From positions 620,001-684,000 of the forward strand of contig NZ_VIVK01000002.1 in assembly GCF_007828865.1 (NCBI RefSeq): 64,000 bases of DNA. Direction: 5' to 3'. Below are positions 8,166 through 16,116 of the stretch, in pieces. Positions within the stretch are counted from its first letter, which is position 1; every line of letters begins with the position of its first letter. The notes under the pieces were generated by a model. That model was not told the origin of the DNA and did not search any database. It worked only from the letters and a program-made list of their open reading frames with translations. Position numbers and translations under genes: made by a program. This DNA is from Kribbella amoyensis (GTDB lineage Bacteria > Actinomycetota > Actinomycetes > Propionibacteriales > Kribbellaceae).

Positions 8166-8561
8166 CTACCTGAATTCGATGGTGTCGACGCTGACGGCGG
8201 TGCCCGAGTTCGACCAGACGCGCCAGACGGAATCCCGCGGCCACCAGGGGCCCCTCGCCTGCTGGCAGGAAGAGGTTCCGCAGATCGTCACCACGACTCT
8301 GAACTGCGTGCCGCCCGCACCTGGCTCGCAGGCGGCGGCGACAGCACGCCCGTCATCGCGGATGGTGGTGGCGCAGATCTGTTGTGCACCGGCCGCGGCC
8401 GGTGTTGCGGTGACCGCTGCGGGCGCCGGGGCGGCGGCGGCCGGGGTGACCGATGCGCCGAGCATCAATGCGGCCGAGGTCACAGCGATCGATCCGGCGA
8501 CTCGGCGGGCGCGCGTCCTTGTCGTGCGGGACAAGGCCATGGCGGGTCGAAGTGATTGCAT
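8166..8561 (-). CDS. Secreted four-cysteine protein, paralogue 2
   Basis: A 131-residue exported protein of unknown function. AGGAGC precedes the ATG at 8561. Residues 1-45 are a signal peptide with RTTRTRARRVAG followed by an Ala-rich core ending TPAAAA. The mature part has CATTIRDDGRAVAAAC and FRVVVTICGTSSCQQARGPWWPRDSVWRVWSNSGTAVSVD (shown in pieces here), matching the gene at 7544 and the fragment at 8019. The four cysteines are at equivalent positions in both intact paralogues. A 9-bp inverted repeat lies 19 bp upstream of the start. Confidence 0.75.
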   Translation of the reverse strand: MQSLRPAMALSRTTRTRARRVAGSIAVTSAALMLGASVTPAAAAPAPAAVTATPAAAGAQQICATTIRDDGRAVAAACEPGAGGTQFRVVVTICGTSSCQQARGPWWPRDSVWRVWSNSGTAVSVDTIEFR

Positions 8562-8579
8562 CCAAGCTCCTCTGCGGTT

Positions 8580-8607
8580 ACGAGCGATACGGAAGGTGAT
8601 CGCTCGT
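8580..8607 (-). promoter_or_regulatory. Inverted repeat upstream of secreted paralogue 2
   Basis: ACGAGCGAT (8580-8588) and ATCGCTCGT (8599-8607) form a perfect 9-bp inverted repeat with a 10-nt spacer. It sits about 19 bp upstream of the start at 8561, between promoter distance and the ribosome site, so it could be an operator or a 5' untranslated hairpin. Confidence 0.5.
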
Positions 8608-8775
8608 TTCCTCTGAGTGTCGGGAGCAGGTCTGTTGTCGATCTGTTCGCCAGGCCGTGCTCGCAGCAGGGGCGTGACAGGGGCAGTGCTTGCGGAGTGG
8701 GTGCGGATCGGGTGAGGCTGGCCGGGTGATGCAGACGGTGAGTACGCGAGTGCGGGCGTTGGGGTACGTGCGCGG

Positions 8776-9687
8776 ATGAACCTGATGTGTCCGGCTCGGC
8801 TGGTGCTGCTGCCCGCTGGTTCGACGGTGTGGGTGGACAGCCTCGCCGACGAGCGGATCGCGCAGGTCTACACGGGGCCGCCTGTACTGGACGGGGCCGC
8901 GCAGTTGGCGGAGCGGTTGGGCGTACGCCTCGTCGTCCTCGCCGAGCCGGTACGCCGGGCCTTCGACCTCCGGGACATCGCGGATCTCCATCGGGGTGAG
9001 ACCGTCGTCGTGCTGACCTCCGGGGTCGAGTCGGGGCCGCCCGTGCCCTCGATCGTGGAGCACACGGGTGACGGGTGGGCGCTGGTCCCCGGTCCCGTGG
9101 TCCTGGCCAACGAGGTCACGGTGTCGACGTACGAACAGGCCGCCGAGTTGTTCCGGTCGTCGATCCCGCGGGAACCGAACGAGAACCTCATCTCCTTGGT
9201 GGACGAGGCGTTCCCGTCGGGTGCGGACGTGCTGGAGATCGGCAGCGGTACGGGCCGGGACGCGGCCGAGCTGGAACGCCGGGGCCACCGGGTACGGCGT
9301 ACGGATGCGGCGGCGTCGTTCGTGGAGATGCTGCGGGCGGACGGCGTCGCGGCGGACCAGGTGAACGTGCTGACCGACGAGCTCGGTGGTCCGTACGACC
9401 TGGTGTTCGCGGACGCCGTGTTCCTCCACTTCACGGCGGACCAGCTGGCCGACGTACTGCGGAAAGCGGTGAAGGCGGCGCCGTACTTGGCCTTCACGAC
9501 GCGCGAGGGGGAGGGTGCGGAGTGGTCCACGCGGTTCCTGGATCTGCCGCGACATTTCACGTTGTGGCAGGAGGGGCCGTTGCGGGAGTTGCTCGCGTCC
9601 ACCGGGTGGGACGTGGTGCGCGTGAATCGTGGGGAGACTCGGGCCGGCTGGTGGTTCCACGTACTCGCACGGCGCTCGTCCACGTGA
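8776..9687 (+). CDS. SAM-dependent methyltransferase with N-terminal phosphatase-like domain
   Basis: A 303-residue cytoplasmic protein. Residues about 145-300 form a class I methyltransferase: motif I is VLEIGSGTGRDAAELERRGH, the acidic residue after beta2 is RRTDAA, and YDLVFADAVFLHF is motif post-II. Residues 1-110 (ERIAQVYTGPPVLDGAAQLA, ETVVVLTSGV) echo the body of a histidine phosphatase fold, but the RHG and catalytic His motifs are absent, so this part is inferred from pattern only. Substrate unknown. The ATG at 8776 has only a weak ribosome site. The stop overlaps the start of the Nudix gene (TGATG), so the two are translationally coupled. Confidence 0.75.
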   Translation: MNLMCPARLVLLPAGSTVWVDSLADERIAQVYTGPPVLDGAAQLAERLGVRLVVLAEPVRRAFDLRDIADLHRGETVVVLTSGVESGPPVPSIVEHTGDGWALVPGPVVLANEVTVSTYEQAAELFRSSIPREPNENLISLVDEAFPSGADVLEIGSGTGRDAAELERRGHRVRRTDAAASFVEMLRADGVAADQVNVLTDELGGPYDLVFADAVFLHFTADQLADVLRKAVKAAPYLAFTTREGEGAEWSTRFLDLPRHFTLWQEGPLRELLASTGWDVVRVNRGETRAGWWFHVLARRSST

Positions 9688-10136
9688 TGCGGGCGGGCGT
9701 GGTGCTGCGGTCCGAGGCGGGGATCGCGGCGATCGAGCGGGTGCGGGACGGGCAGACGTACCACGTGCTGCCGGGTGGCCAGGTGGAGGACGGTGAGACT
9801 CCGGCCGAGGCGGCCGCGCGGGAGACGTACGAGGAACTCGGGCTGATCGTCCGGATCCACGGGCTGGTCGCGGTCGTGCATTTCGGGTTGCGGCAGCAGC
9901 AGTACTTCCTGGCCTCGGTACTCGGCGGGGAGTTCGGGACCGGGAGCGGAGCCGAGATGGCGAGCCTGGCGGAGTCCGAGCGGGGAAGTTATCGGCCGGT
10001 GTGGCTGCCGCATCGCGAGCTGGTCGCGCGGAATCTTCGGCCCAAGCCGGTGGCGGCGGCTCTGCAGGAGGCGGCGGACGCGGATCGGTTGCTGGCCGGG
10101 TGGCTGCGGGGGCCGGTGGCTTTCGAGGAGCGGTAA
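9687..10136 (+). CDS. Nudix hydrolase
   Basis: A 149-residue hydrolase of nucleoside-diphosphate-linked compounds. The Nudix box GQVEDGETPAEAAARETYEE plus LGL fits G-x5-E-x7-RE-x2-EE-x-G, the Mg-binding catalytic helix; PGG precedes it as usual. The ATG overlaps the last base of the methyltransferase stop, so both are made together. The C-terminal part (YRPVWLPHRELVARNLRPKP) resembles substrate-side elements of NUDIX proteins handling nucleotide sugars or oxidised nucleotides, but the substrate cannot be told. Confidence 0.88.
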   Translation: MRAGVVLRSEAGIAAIERVRDGQTYHVLPGGQVEDGETPAEAAARETYEELGLIVRIHGLVAVVHFGLRQQQYFLASVLGGEFGTGSGAEMASLAESERGSYRPVWLPHRELVARNLRPKPVAAALQEAADADRLLAGWLRGPVAFEER

Positions 10137-10266
10137 GTCGTTCGTCGGGGTCCTGGAAAGGTCATGGTGGGGTCCTGGTGGGGGCGCTTCGGTGCACGAA
10201 GAGTTCCTGGTGGGTGGTGATCCAGTTCATGGGCAGACCACTGCGGGGACTGGCACACTTCCAGGC

Positions 10267-12045
10267 ATGGGTCGCGATCTGAAGACAGTGGGAGTGGTCG
10301 GCCTCGGCACGATGGGTGCCGGGATCGCCGAGGTGTTCGCGCGCAACGGGCTGACCGTTGTCGGCGTGGAGCGGGACGAGCAGGCGGTCGAGCGCGGCCG
10401 CGGGCACATCCAGCACTCCACCGATCGCGCGGTGAAGCGGGGCAAGCTGTCGGTCGAGGACCAGCAGGCGCTGTTCGACCGGGTCACGTTCGCCACCGAG
10501 CTGGAGGCGCTGGCCGAGTGCGACCTGGTCGTCGAGGCGGTGATCGAGCGGCTCGAGCTGAAGCGGGAGATCTTCTCCGCGCTGGACAAGATCGTCCGCC
10601 CGGATGCGATCCTGGCCACCAACACCTCGTCCCTGTCGGTGACCGAGATCTCCGTCGCCACCGAGCGTCCGCGCCGCGTGGTCGGCCTGCACTTCTTCAA
10701 CCCGGCCCCGGTGCAGGAGTTCGTCGAGGTGATCCGGACCGTCGTCACCGAGCCGGATGTGGTGGACGACGTGCAGGCCCTTGCCCGGCGACTCGACAAG
10801 GTCCCGGTCGTCGCCGCGGACCGGGCCGGCTTCATCGCGAACGCGCTGCTCTTCGGGTACCTGAACCACGCCGTCTCGATGGTGGAGTCGCACTACGCCA
10901 CCCGCGAGGACGTCGACGCCGCGATGCGCCTCGGCTGTGGGTACCCGATGGGTCCGCTGGCACTGCTCGACCTGATCGGCCTCGACACGGCGTACGAGAT
11001 CCTCGACACGATGTACAAGCAGGGCCGCAACCGGCTGCACGCCCCGGCCCCGATCCTCAAGCAGATGGTCACCGCGGGCCTGCTCGGCCGCAAGACCGGC
11101 CGCGGTTTCTACACCTACGAGGCGCCCGATTCCCCGGTCGTGGTCGACGACGACCTGACCCCGAGGTCCGGCATCGACGACCAGGCGGTCCGCCCGATCC
11201 GGCAGGTCGGCGTGGTCGGCTCCGGCACGATGGCGGTCGGCATCATCGAGGTCTGCGCCAAGGCCGGGTACGACGTGCTCTACGTGGCCCGCGGCACCGA
11301 GAAGGTCGACCGCGTTCGCGCCGCCCTCGAACGCTCCCTGGAGAAGGGCGTCCAGCGTGGCAAGCTGTCGTCCGAGGAGCGCGACGACGCCCTGACGCGG
11401 ATCATCGGTACCGCGAAGCTGGACGACCTGGCCGGCGCCGACCTGGTGATCGAGGCCGTGGTCGAGGAGCTGAGCGTCAAGCAGGCGCTGTTCGAGACCT
11501 TCGACGAGATCTGCAAGCCCGGCGCGATCCTGGCCACGACCACGTCGAGCCTCCCGGTGATTGACCTGGCGATGGCGACCAAGCGCCCGTCCGACGTGGT
11601 CGGCCTGCACTTCTTCAACCCGGCCCCGGTGATGAAGCTGGTCGAGGTGGTCAGCACGGTCAGCACGGCCCCCGAGGTCGCCGACACCGTCGCCGCCCTG
11701 GCCGTTGCCGCTGGCAAGCACCCGGTCCGCTGCGGAGACCGCGCCGGCTTCATCGTCAACGCCCTGCTCTTCCCGTACCTCAACGACGCCGTCCGCATGC
11801 TCGAAGCCCACTACGCGGGTGTCGACGACATCGACGCCGCGATGAAACTCGGCTGCCGCCTCCCGATGGGCCCGTTCGAGCTCCTCGACGTAGTGGGCCT
11901 GGACGTCTCCCTGGCGATCCAGCGGACCCTCTACCTCGAATTCCGCGAACCAGGCTTCGCCCCGGCCCCCCTCCTCGAACACCTCGTCACAGCCGGCTAC
12001 CTCGGCCGGAAAACCAGCCGAGGCTTCCGCGACTACACCAACTGA
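10267..12045 (+). CDS. Fused tandem 3-hydroxyacyl-CoA dehydrogenase
   Basis: NAD-dependent oxidation of (S)-3-hydroxyacyl-CoA (probably 3-hydroxybutyryl-CoA) to the 3-oxo form. The 592-residue chain is two complete copies of the same enzyme in one frame. Copy 1 spans about 1-295 (GLGTMGAGIAEVFARNG; ATNTSSLSVTEIS; GLHFFNPAPVQEFVEV; GCGYPMGPLALLDLIGLD). Copy 2 spans about 312-592 (GSGTMAVGIIEVCAKAG; ATTTSSLPVIDLA; GLHFFNPAPVMKLVEV; GCRLPMGPFELLDVVGLD). Each copy keeps the NAD fingerprint, catalytic His (LHFFNP) and conserved C-terminal helical region, so both may be active; a single-copy enzyme is about 285 residues. No hydratase domain is attached, unlike FadB/FadJ. A short hairpin follows the stop. 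Confidence 0.92.
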   Translation: MGRDLKTVGVVGLGTMGAGIAEVFARNGLTVVGVERDEQAVERGRGHIQHSTDRAVKRGKLSVEDQQALFDRVTFATELEALAECDLVVEAVIERLELKREIFSALDKIVRPDAILATNTSSLSVTEISVATERPRRVVGLHFFNPAPVQEFVEVIRTVVTEPDVVDDVQALARRLDKVPVVAADRAGFIANALLFGYLNHAVSMVESHYATREDVDAAMRLGCGYPMGPLALLDLIGLDTAYEILDTMYKQGRNRLHAPAPILKQMVTAGLLGRKTGRGFYTYEAPDSPVVVDDDLTPRSGIDDQAVRPIRQVGVVGSGTMAVGIIEVCAKAGYDVLYVARGTEKVDRVRAALERSLEKGVQRGKLSSEERDDALTRIIGTAKLDDLAGADLVIEAVVEELSVKQALFETFDEICKPGAILATTTSSLPVIDLAMATKRPSDVVGLHFFNPAPVMKLVEVVSTVSTAPEVADTVAALAVAAGKHPVRCGDRAGFIVNALLFPYLNDAVRMLEAHYAGVDDIDAAMKLGCRLPMGPFELLDVVGLDVSLAIQRTLYLEFREPGFAPAPLLEHLVTAGYLGRKTSRGFRDYTN

Positions 12046-12058
12046 CCGCAAGCAGCCA

Positions 12059-12077
12059 CAGCAGGATCCGTCTGCTG
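12059..12077 (+). terminator. Weak hairpin after the dehydrogenase gene
   Basis: CAGCAG and CTGCTG form a 6-bp stem with a 7-nt loop 14 bp after the stop. There is no T-run, so a factor-independent role is uncertain. Confidence 0.3.
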
Positions 12078-12093
12078 ATCGGTGGGTCTGATA

Positions 12094-12140
12094 TTGCTCG
12101 ACCATGTACATAAAGCCTGTATATAAAAGTGCTATGCTTC
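12094..12140 (+). promoter_or_regulatory. AT-rich promoter/operator of the marR-MFS operon
   Basis: An AT-rich island in otherwise GC-rich DNA. TGTACATAAA (12105-12114) and TGTATATAAA (12118-12127) are near-identical 10-bp direct repeats 13 bp apart. TATGCT (12133-12138) and the TATATA core are candidate -10 elements, with TTGCTC at 12094 as a candidate -35. Position directly before the MarR gene suggests autoregulation. Confidence 0.45.
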
Positions 12141-12144
12141 GTAC

Positions 12145-12588
12145 GTGAGCCGTCAAGACACAGCCGCGATCGGGGCTGCCCTCTACGGCCTGGCTACCAG
12201 GGCCACGAGACGCTTGCCCCGGGACATGAGCCTGACGTCTGCCGCCACCCTGGCCACCCTGGACCGGACCGGCCCGCAGCGCATCACCGATCTGGCCGCG
12301 GTCGAGGGCGTCACCCAGCCCGCGATGACCGCCCTGGTCCGGGTGATGGAGCAGTCCGGCCTGGTCGAGCGGTGGGGCGACGCGTCCGACAAGCGGGTCA
12401 CGCTGGTGTGCCTGACCGAGGCCGGCGCCTCCTACGTCCGGAAGCGGCGCGAGGCGGGCGTCCACGCGTTCGAGCGGTTGATCGACGAGCTCACCGGCGA
12501 CGAGGTCGAGGCGCTGGTCGCGGCCCTTCCGGCGCTGAAGCATCTGGCAGAGCTCGAAAGCCAGGACCGCGAAGGGCCGAAGCGGTGA
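12145..12588 (+). CDS. MarR family transcriptional regulator
   Basis: A 147-residue winged-helix regulator. The GTG at 12145 (MSRQDTAAIGAALYG) lies only a few bases after the AT-rich promoter region. The central HTH is TDLAAVEGVTQPAMTALVRV with the wing at GDASDKRVTLVCLTEAG, the usual MarR layout flanked by helical dimerisation ends. The MFS exporter gene follows 22 bp downstream and a DUF1330 gene after that, so it probably represses a drug/toxin-response operon and is released by ligand. The direct repeats upstream may be its site (inference). Confidence 0.88.
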   Translation: MSRQDTAAIGAALYGLATRATRRLPRDMSLTSAATLATLDRTGPQRITDLAAVEGVTQPAMTALVRVMEQSGLVERWGDASDKRVTLVCLTEAGASYVRKRREAGVHAFERLIDELTGDEVEALVAALPALKHLAELESQDREGPKR

Positions 12589-12610
12589 CGGGCAGCCGGT
12601 CGGTGGGGTC

Positions 12611-14017
12611 GTGGTGAAGGCGGTCCCGGTGGAGCGTTCCGAGGCGCGGCTGCTGGTCCCCGCCCTGATCTTCATCGCTCTGGTCGTGGCAGCGGTCGCC
12701 AGCCTCGGGACGCCGCTCATCACCAGCGTGGCGACCTCGTTCGACGTCTCGCTCGGTAGCGCCCAGTGGACGCTGACCATCGCGCTGCTCAGCGGCGCCG
12801 TCGCCACGCCGGTCCTGGGCCGGCTCGGCGCCGGCCCGCACCGGCGGGCCACCATCCTCGCCACGCTGGCGATCGTCGTCGTCGGTAGCGCGCTCACCGT
12901 GCTGCCGCTGCCGTTCGCGTGGCTGTTGGCCGGCCGGGCGGCCCAGGGTGCCGGGCTCGGGCTGACGGCGCTGATGATGGGCGTCGCCCGGGACCACCTC
13001 CGTGAGGAGCGCAGCGCGGCCGTGATCGCCCTGATCTCGGTGGTCTCGATCATCGGGGCCGGCGTCGGCTATCCGCTGGCCGCACTGCTCGCCGAGCTCG
13101 GCGGGGTACGGGCCGCATACGGCCTCGGCCTGGTCGTCACCGCCGCCGCCCTCCTGACCGCGTGGCGGTCCATGCCCGAAGCCCCCGAGGGCCGCTCCGC
13201 CCGTGTGGACGTGGCAGGTGCGGTCGTCCTGGCCGCTGCGCTGGTCCTGGTGCTGTTCCTCGCCGGCGAACGGGCTCTGTGGAGCCGGCACCTCGCCCTG
13301 GCGGCGGGCCTCGCCGTCGTCGCGGTGGTGCTGCTCTGGGTCTGGGCCGTCATCGAGCTGCGCAGCACGACACCCCTGGTCGATGTGCGGGCGGTCCGGC
13401 ACCCGGCGGTCGCCGGGGCGAACCTCGCCATGTTCGTCGGCGGGATCGGCATGTACCTCCTGCTCACGCTCATCACCCGGTACGCGCAGACGCCGCCCGG
13501 CGCCGGCTACGGCTACGGGCTGACCACCTTCGTCGCCGGGCTGGTCCTGATCCCGTTCTCGGTGCTGGGGTTCGTCGCCGGCAAGCTCACCCCGCGGGTC
13601 CGGACGCGGTTCGCCGACCCCCTGCTCCTGGCCGGCAGCGCCGTCGTGGTCGGCGGCGGGTTCGCCCTGTTCGCGGCGGCCCGGTCGGACCTGGCCGAAC
13701 TGTTCGTGGCGATGGGAGTGCTCGGCTTCGGCGTCGGCGGCTTCTCGGCAGCGATGCCCGGCGTCATCCTGGCCGTCACTCCGCAGAGCGAGACGTCGAG
13801 CGCCATGAGCTTCAACTACGTCGTCCGCAGTGTCGGGTACTCCCTGGGCAGCGCCATCGGCGGCTTGATTCTCGCCGCGGGCACCGTCCCCGGTCACCTC
13901 TTCCCCGAGGACAGCGCCTACACCACCGCGGCGCTGGTCGGCATCGGCGCCATGGCGATCACGACGCTGACCAGCCTCGCTCTCGCTCGCCGCCGCTCGT
14001 CCGAGACCACCCCGTAA
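12611..14017 (+). CDS. MFS exporter (DHA2/EmrB-QacA-like)
   Basis: A membrane transporter of 468 residues with about 14 hydrophobic segments, the size of the 14-TM drug:H+ antiporter group. The first segment is LLVPALIFIALVVAAVASLG, an A-type loop motif appears as PVLGRLGAGPHRRATI, and a proline/glycine-rich TM5 region (ISVVSIIGAGVGYPLAALL) fits the antiporter motif C. Exported compound unknown. The start is GTG at 12611 or 12614 (two adjacent GTG codons; GGTGGGG upstream). It is the second gene after the MarR regulator, a common arrangement for inducible efflux. Confidence 0.88.
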   Translation: MVKAVPVERSEARLLVPALIFIALVVAAVASLGTPLITSVATSFDVSLGSAQWTLTIALLSGAVATPVLGRLGAGPHRRATILATLAIVVVGSALTVLPLPFAWLLAGRAAQGAGLGLTALMMGVARDHLREERSAAVIALISVVSIIGAGVGYPLAALLAELGGVRAAYGLGLVVTAAALLTAWRSMPEAPEGRSARVDVAGAVVLAAALVLVLFLAGERALWSRHLALAAGLAVVAVVLLWVWAVIELRSTTPLVDVRAVRHPAVAGANLAMFVGGIGMYLLLTLITRYAQTPPGAGYGYGLTTFVAGLVLIPFSVLGFVAGKLTPRVRTRFADPLLLAGSAVVVGGGFALFAAARSDLAELFVAMGVLGFGVGGFSAAMPGVILAVTPQSETSSAMSFNYVVRSVGYSLGSAIGGLILAAGTVPGHLFPEDSAYTTAALVGIGAMAITTLTSLALARRRSSETTP

Positions 14018-14050
14018 GTCAGCTGCAGTCATCCCACCACTGGAGGTTCC

Positions 14051-14344
14051 ATGCCCAAGGGCTACTGGGTCAGCGTGTACCGCACCATTTCAGATCCCGA
14101 GAAGCTGGCTGCTTACAACAAGCTGGCCGGTCCGGCCGTCCGGACTGCGGGCGGACGGACCATCGTCCGCGGCGGCCGGGTCGTGGCGTATGACGCCGGA
14201 ATTGCCGAGCGCACGGTCCTGGTCGAGTTCGACAGCTTCGAGCAGGCCGTCGCGGCGCACGAGAGTGCGGCCTACCAGGAGGCGCTGGCCGCACTCTCCG
14301 ACGGCGTCGAGCGCGACTTCCGCATCGTCGAAGGCATCGAGTGA
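14051..14344 (+). CDS. DUF1330 family protein
   Basis: A 97-residue protein of the DUF1330 family, dimeric ferredoxin-like alpha/beta barrels of unknown function. Features: MPKGYWVSVYRTISDPEKLAAY at the N-terminus, GGRTIVRGGR in the middle, RTVLVEFDSFEQAVAAHESAAYQEAL in the second half (shown for orientation in pieces). GGAGG precedes the ATG by 6 bp. It follows the MFS gene by 33 bp and probably belongs to the same MarR-controlled operon. Confidence 0.85.
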   Translation: MPKGYWVSVYRTISDPEKLAAYNKLAGPAVRTAGGRTIVRGGRVVAYDAGIAERTVLVEFDSFEQAVAAHESAAYQEALAALSDGVERDFRIVEGIE

Positions 14345-14356
14345 CCGAGGCTCGGT

Positions 14357-15145
14357 TTACGGTTCGGCGGTGGCGTAGTCGCCGCAGGGGCCGCCGCCTA
14401 CTGCTTCGGGGATGGTGAGGGTTTCGCGGTCGGGGCGTACGAGGGGGTTGTAGAAGGCTGCGATCTCGGTGCTGGCTTCGGGGATGTAGTGGAAGATGAG
14501 GGAGCGGCGGAAGCGGTTCTCGCTGGTGTTCGGGCGGCTGCCGTGGACGACGCTGCCGTGGAAGAAGAGGACGTCGCCGGCCTTCATCCTGGTCTGGATC
14601 CTGGTCAGGCCGTCCGGGATGGGGACCTCGGCGTCGGTGAAGGACTCGGTCAGGTCAGCCGGTTCGGGGCAGACCAGTTCGGTGCGGTGCGAGCCAGGGA
14701 CCACGGCGAGGCCGCCGTTCTCGGCGTCCACGTCGTCGACCGCGATCCAGGCGGCGAGACAGGTCTCCGGGTCGGCGCGGAGGAACGTGTTGTCCTGGTG
14801 CATCGCCTGGCCGCGGGCGCCCGGGGGCTTGAAGTAGAACATCGACTGGGCGCCGAGAGCGGGACCGATCAGCTGCGTGACCACATTGAGGATCCGGCTG
14901 TCGAGCATGAGCTCCAGGGCGAGTTGCCCGGCGGCCAGGTCGGGTGTGCGGTGCGGGTGCACGAACCGGGGGAAGCGGGCCAGCGGATCGCCCGCGGGGA
15001 CGCCGTCGTCGATCGCCAGGGAGTGGTCGACGGCGACCTGGTCCATGAAGACCGACCGGATGCGCTCGATCTCGGCGGGCTCGATCAGGCCGGGTACCTG
15101 GACGATGCCGTCCCGGCGGTAGATGTCGGCGAGTGTGCTCGTCAT
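14357..15145 (-). CDS. Phytanoyl-CoA dioxygenase (PhyH) family oxygenase
   Basis: A 262-residue Fe(II)/2-oxoglutarate-dependent oxygenase. The iron-binding triad is visible: His-x-Asp in AMHQDNTFLRADP and the distal His in FFHGSVVHGSRPN, followed by Arg in RRSLIFHYIP for 2-oxoglutarate. Size and motifs fit small bacterial PhyH proteins, which hydroxylate diverse small molecules; the substrate is not readable. It is transcribed divergently from an AraC-type regulator with only about 49 bp between starts, so that regulator probably controls it. The gene converges on the DUF1330 gene with a 12-bp gap. Confidence 0.88.
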   Translation of the reverse strand: MTSTLADIYRRDGIVQVPGLIEPAEIERIRSVFMDQVAVDHSLAIDDGVPAGDPLARFPRFVHPHRTPDLAAGQLALELMLDSRILNVVTQLIGPALGAQSMFYFKPPGARGQAMHQDNTFLRADPETCLAAWIAVDDVDAENGGLAVVPGSHRTELVCPEPADLTESFTDAEVPIPDGLTRIQTRMKAGDVLFFHGSVVHGSRPNTSENRFRRSLIFHYIPEASTEIAAFYNPLVRPDRETLTIPEAVGGGPCGDYATAEP

Positions 15146-15194
15146 GTCTCCAGGATCCGCGCGGACACCGCGCCGGGGGATAGCCTATCGAGCT

Positions 15195-16052
15195 GTGAAC
15201 CTTCGAGATCCTGCTAGACCCGATTCGTTCACCCCGGTGGTGCGGCGGCTCGACACCGGGGAACTCGACGAGGGACCGGGCTACGACACCTACCGCCGGC
15301 GCGGTACGACCGACTGGCTGCTGTTCCACACCCTCCACGGCCGCGGCCGCTTCGGTATCACGCCCACCCGACCGACGAAGGCCCAAACGAGAACGAGCCA
15401 GCCCCGCGACGTCTTCGCCGATCCGGGCATGGTCACGCTGATCCGGTCGGGCACCTTGCACGACTACGGGGTCGAGCCGGAGCTGAAGCGGTGGCACTTC
15501 CGCTACGCGCACTTCCATCCGCGCCCCGACTGGCTGCCCTTGCTCGACTGGCCGGAGGTTGCCCCCGGCATACTCCAGTTGCGCCCCACCAGCCAGGCGG
15601 CCGAGCGGATCGCGCACAGCCTGGCCGAGGCGGTGAGGCACAAGCGCAGCGTCCTCCCACAAGGCGAGCAGCTCAGCCTGAACAGCCTCGAGGCCGCGTT
15701 GCTCTGGTGCGACACCCAGAACCCGAAGGCCCTGCGGATCGACGACCGGTTGCTCCGGGCGATCGAGCTGATCGACCATGATCTCAAGGCGACCCTGGAC
15801 GTCCCGCGACTCGCCCGCGCGGTGAACCTGTCCGCGTCCCGGTTCGCCCATCTGTTCCGCGAGCAGCTGGGCGTGACCCCGCAACGGTTCGTCGAGCGCC
15901 GCCGCCTGGACGCCGCCTGCCGGTTGCTCGAACTCACCACCCGGCCGATCGCGTCGGTCGCGGCCGAGGTCGGGTACCCGGACCCGTTGTACTTCTCCAC
16001 CAGGTTCCGCCGCCAGACCGGCACCAGCCCCACGGGGTACCGGAACCGCTGA
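15195..16052 (+). CDS. AraC family transcriptional regulator
   Basis: A 285-residue regulator with an N-terminal sensing domain of cupin type (DWLLFHTLHGRGRFGI, LIRSGTLHDYGVEPE) and a C-terminal double helix-turn-helix of about 95 residues (LARAVNLSASRFAHLFREQL, ASVAAEVGYPDPLYFSTRFR). The GTG at 15195 (MNLRDPARPD) is chosen because further upstream frames cross the divergent promoter. It lies head-to-head with the PhyH gene, the usual place for a local activator. The effector is unknown; the arrangement resembles sugar-linked AraC/PhyH pairs, but that is inference. Confidence 0.88.
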   Translation: MNLRDPARPDSFTPVVRRLDTGELDEGPGYDTYRRRGTTDWLLFHTLHGRGRFGITPTRPTKAQTRTSQPRDVFADPGMVTLIRSGTLHDYGVEPELKRWHFRYAHFHPRPDWLPLLDWPEVAPGILQLRPTSQAAERIAHSLAEAVRHKRSVLPQGEQLSLNSLEAALLWCDTQNPKALRIDDRLLRAIELIDHDLKATLDVPRLARAVNLSASRFAHLFREQLGVTPQRFVERRRLDAACRLLELTTRPIASVAAEVGYPDPLYFSTRFRRQTGTSPTGYRNR

Positions 16053-16116
16053 CACGACCGGATCTGCTGACGAGACGGCGACCGTGGACGACACAGTCAG
16101 CCTCTACGCTGCTGCC

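Noticed and set aside
10162..13053. 963-codon antisense frame over the dehydrogenase, marR and MFS genes
   Set aside because: Antisense shadow crossing three well-supported genes; no recognisable domain.
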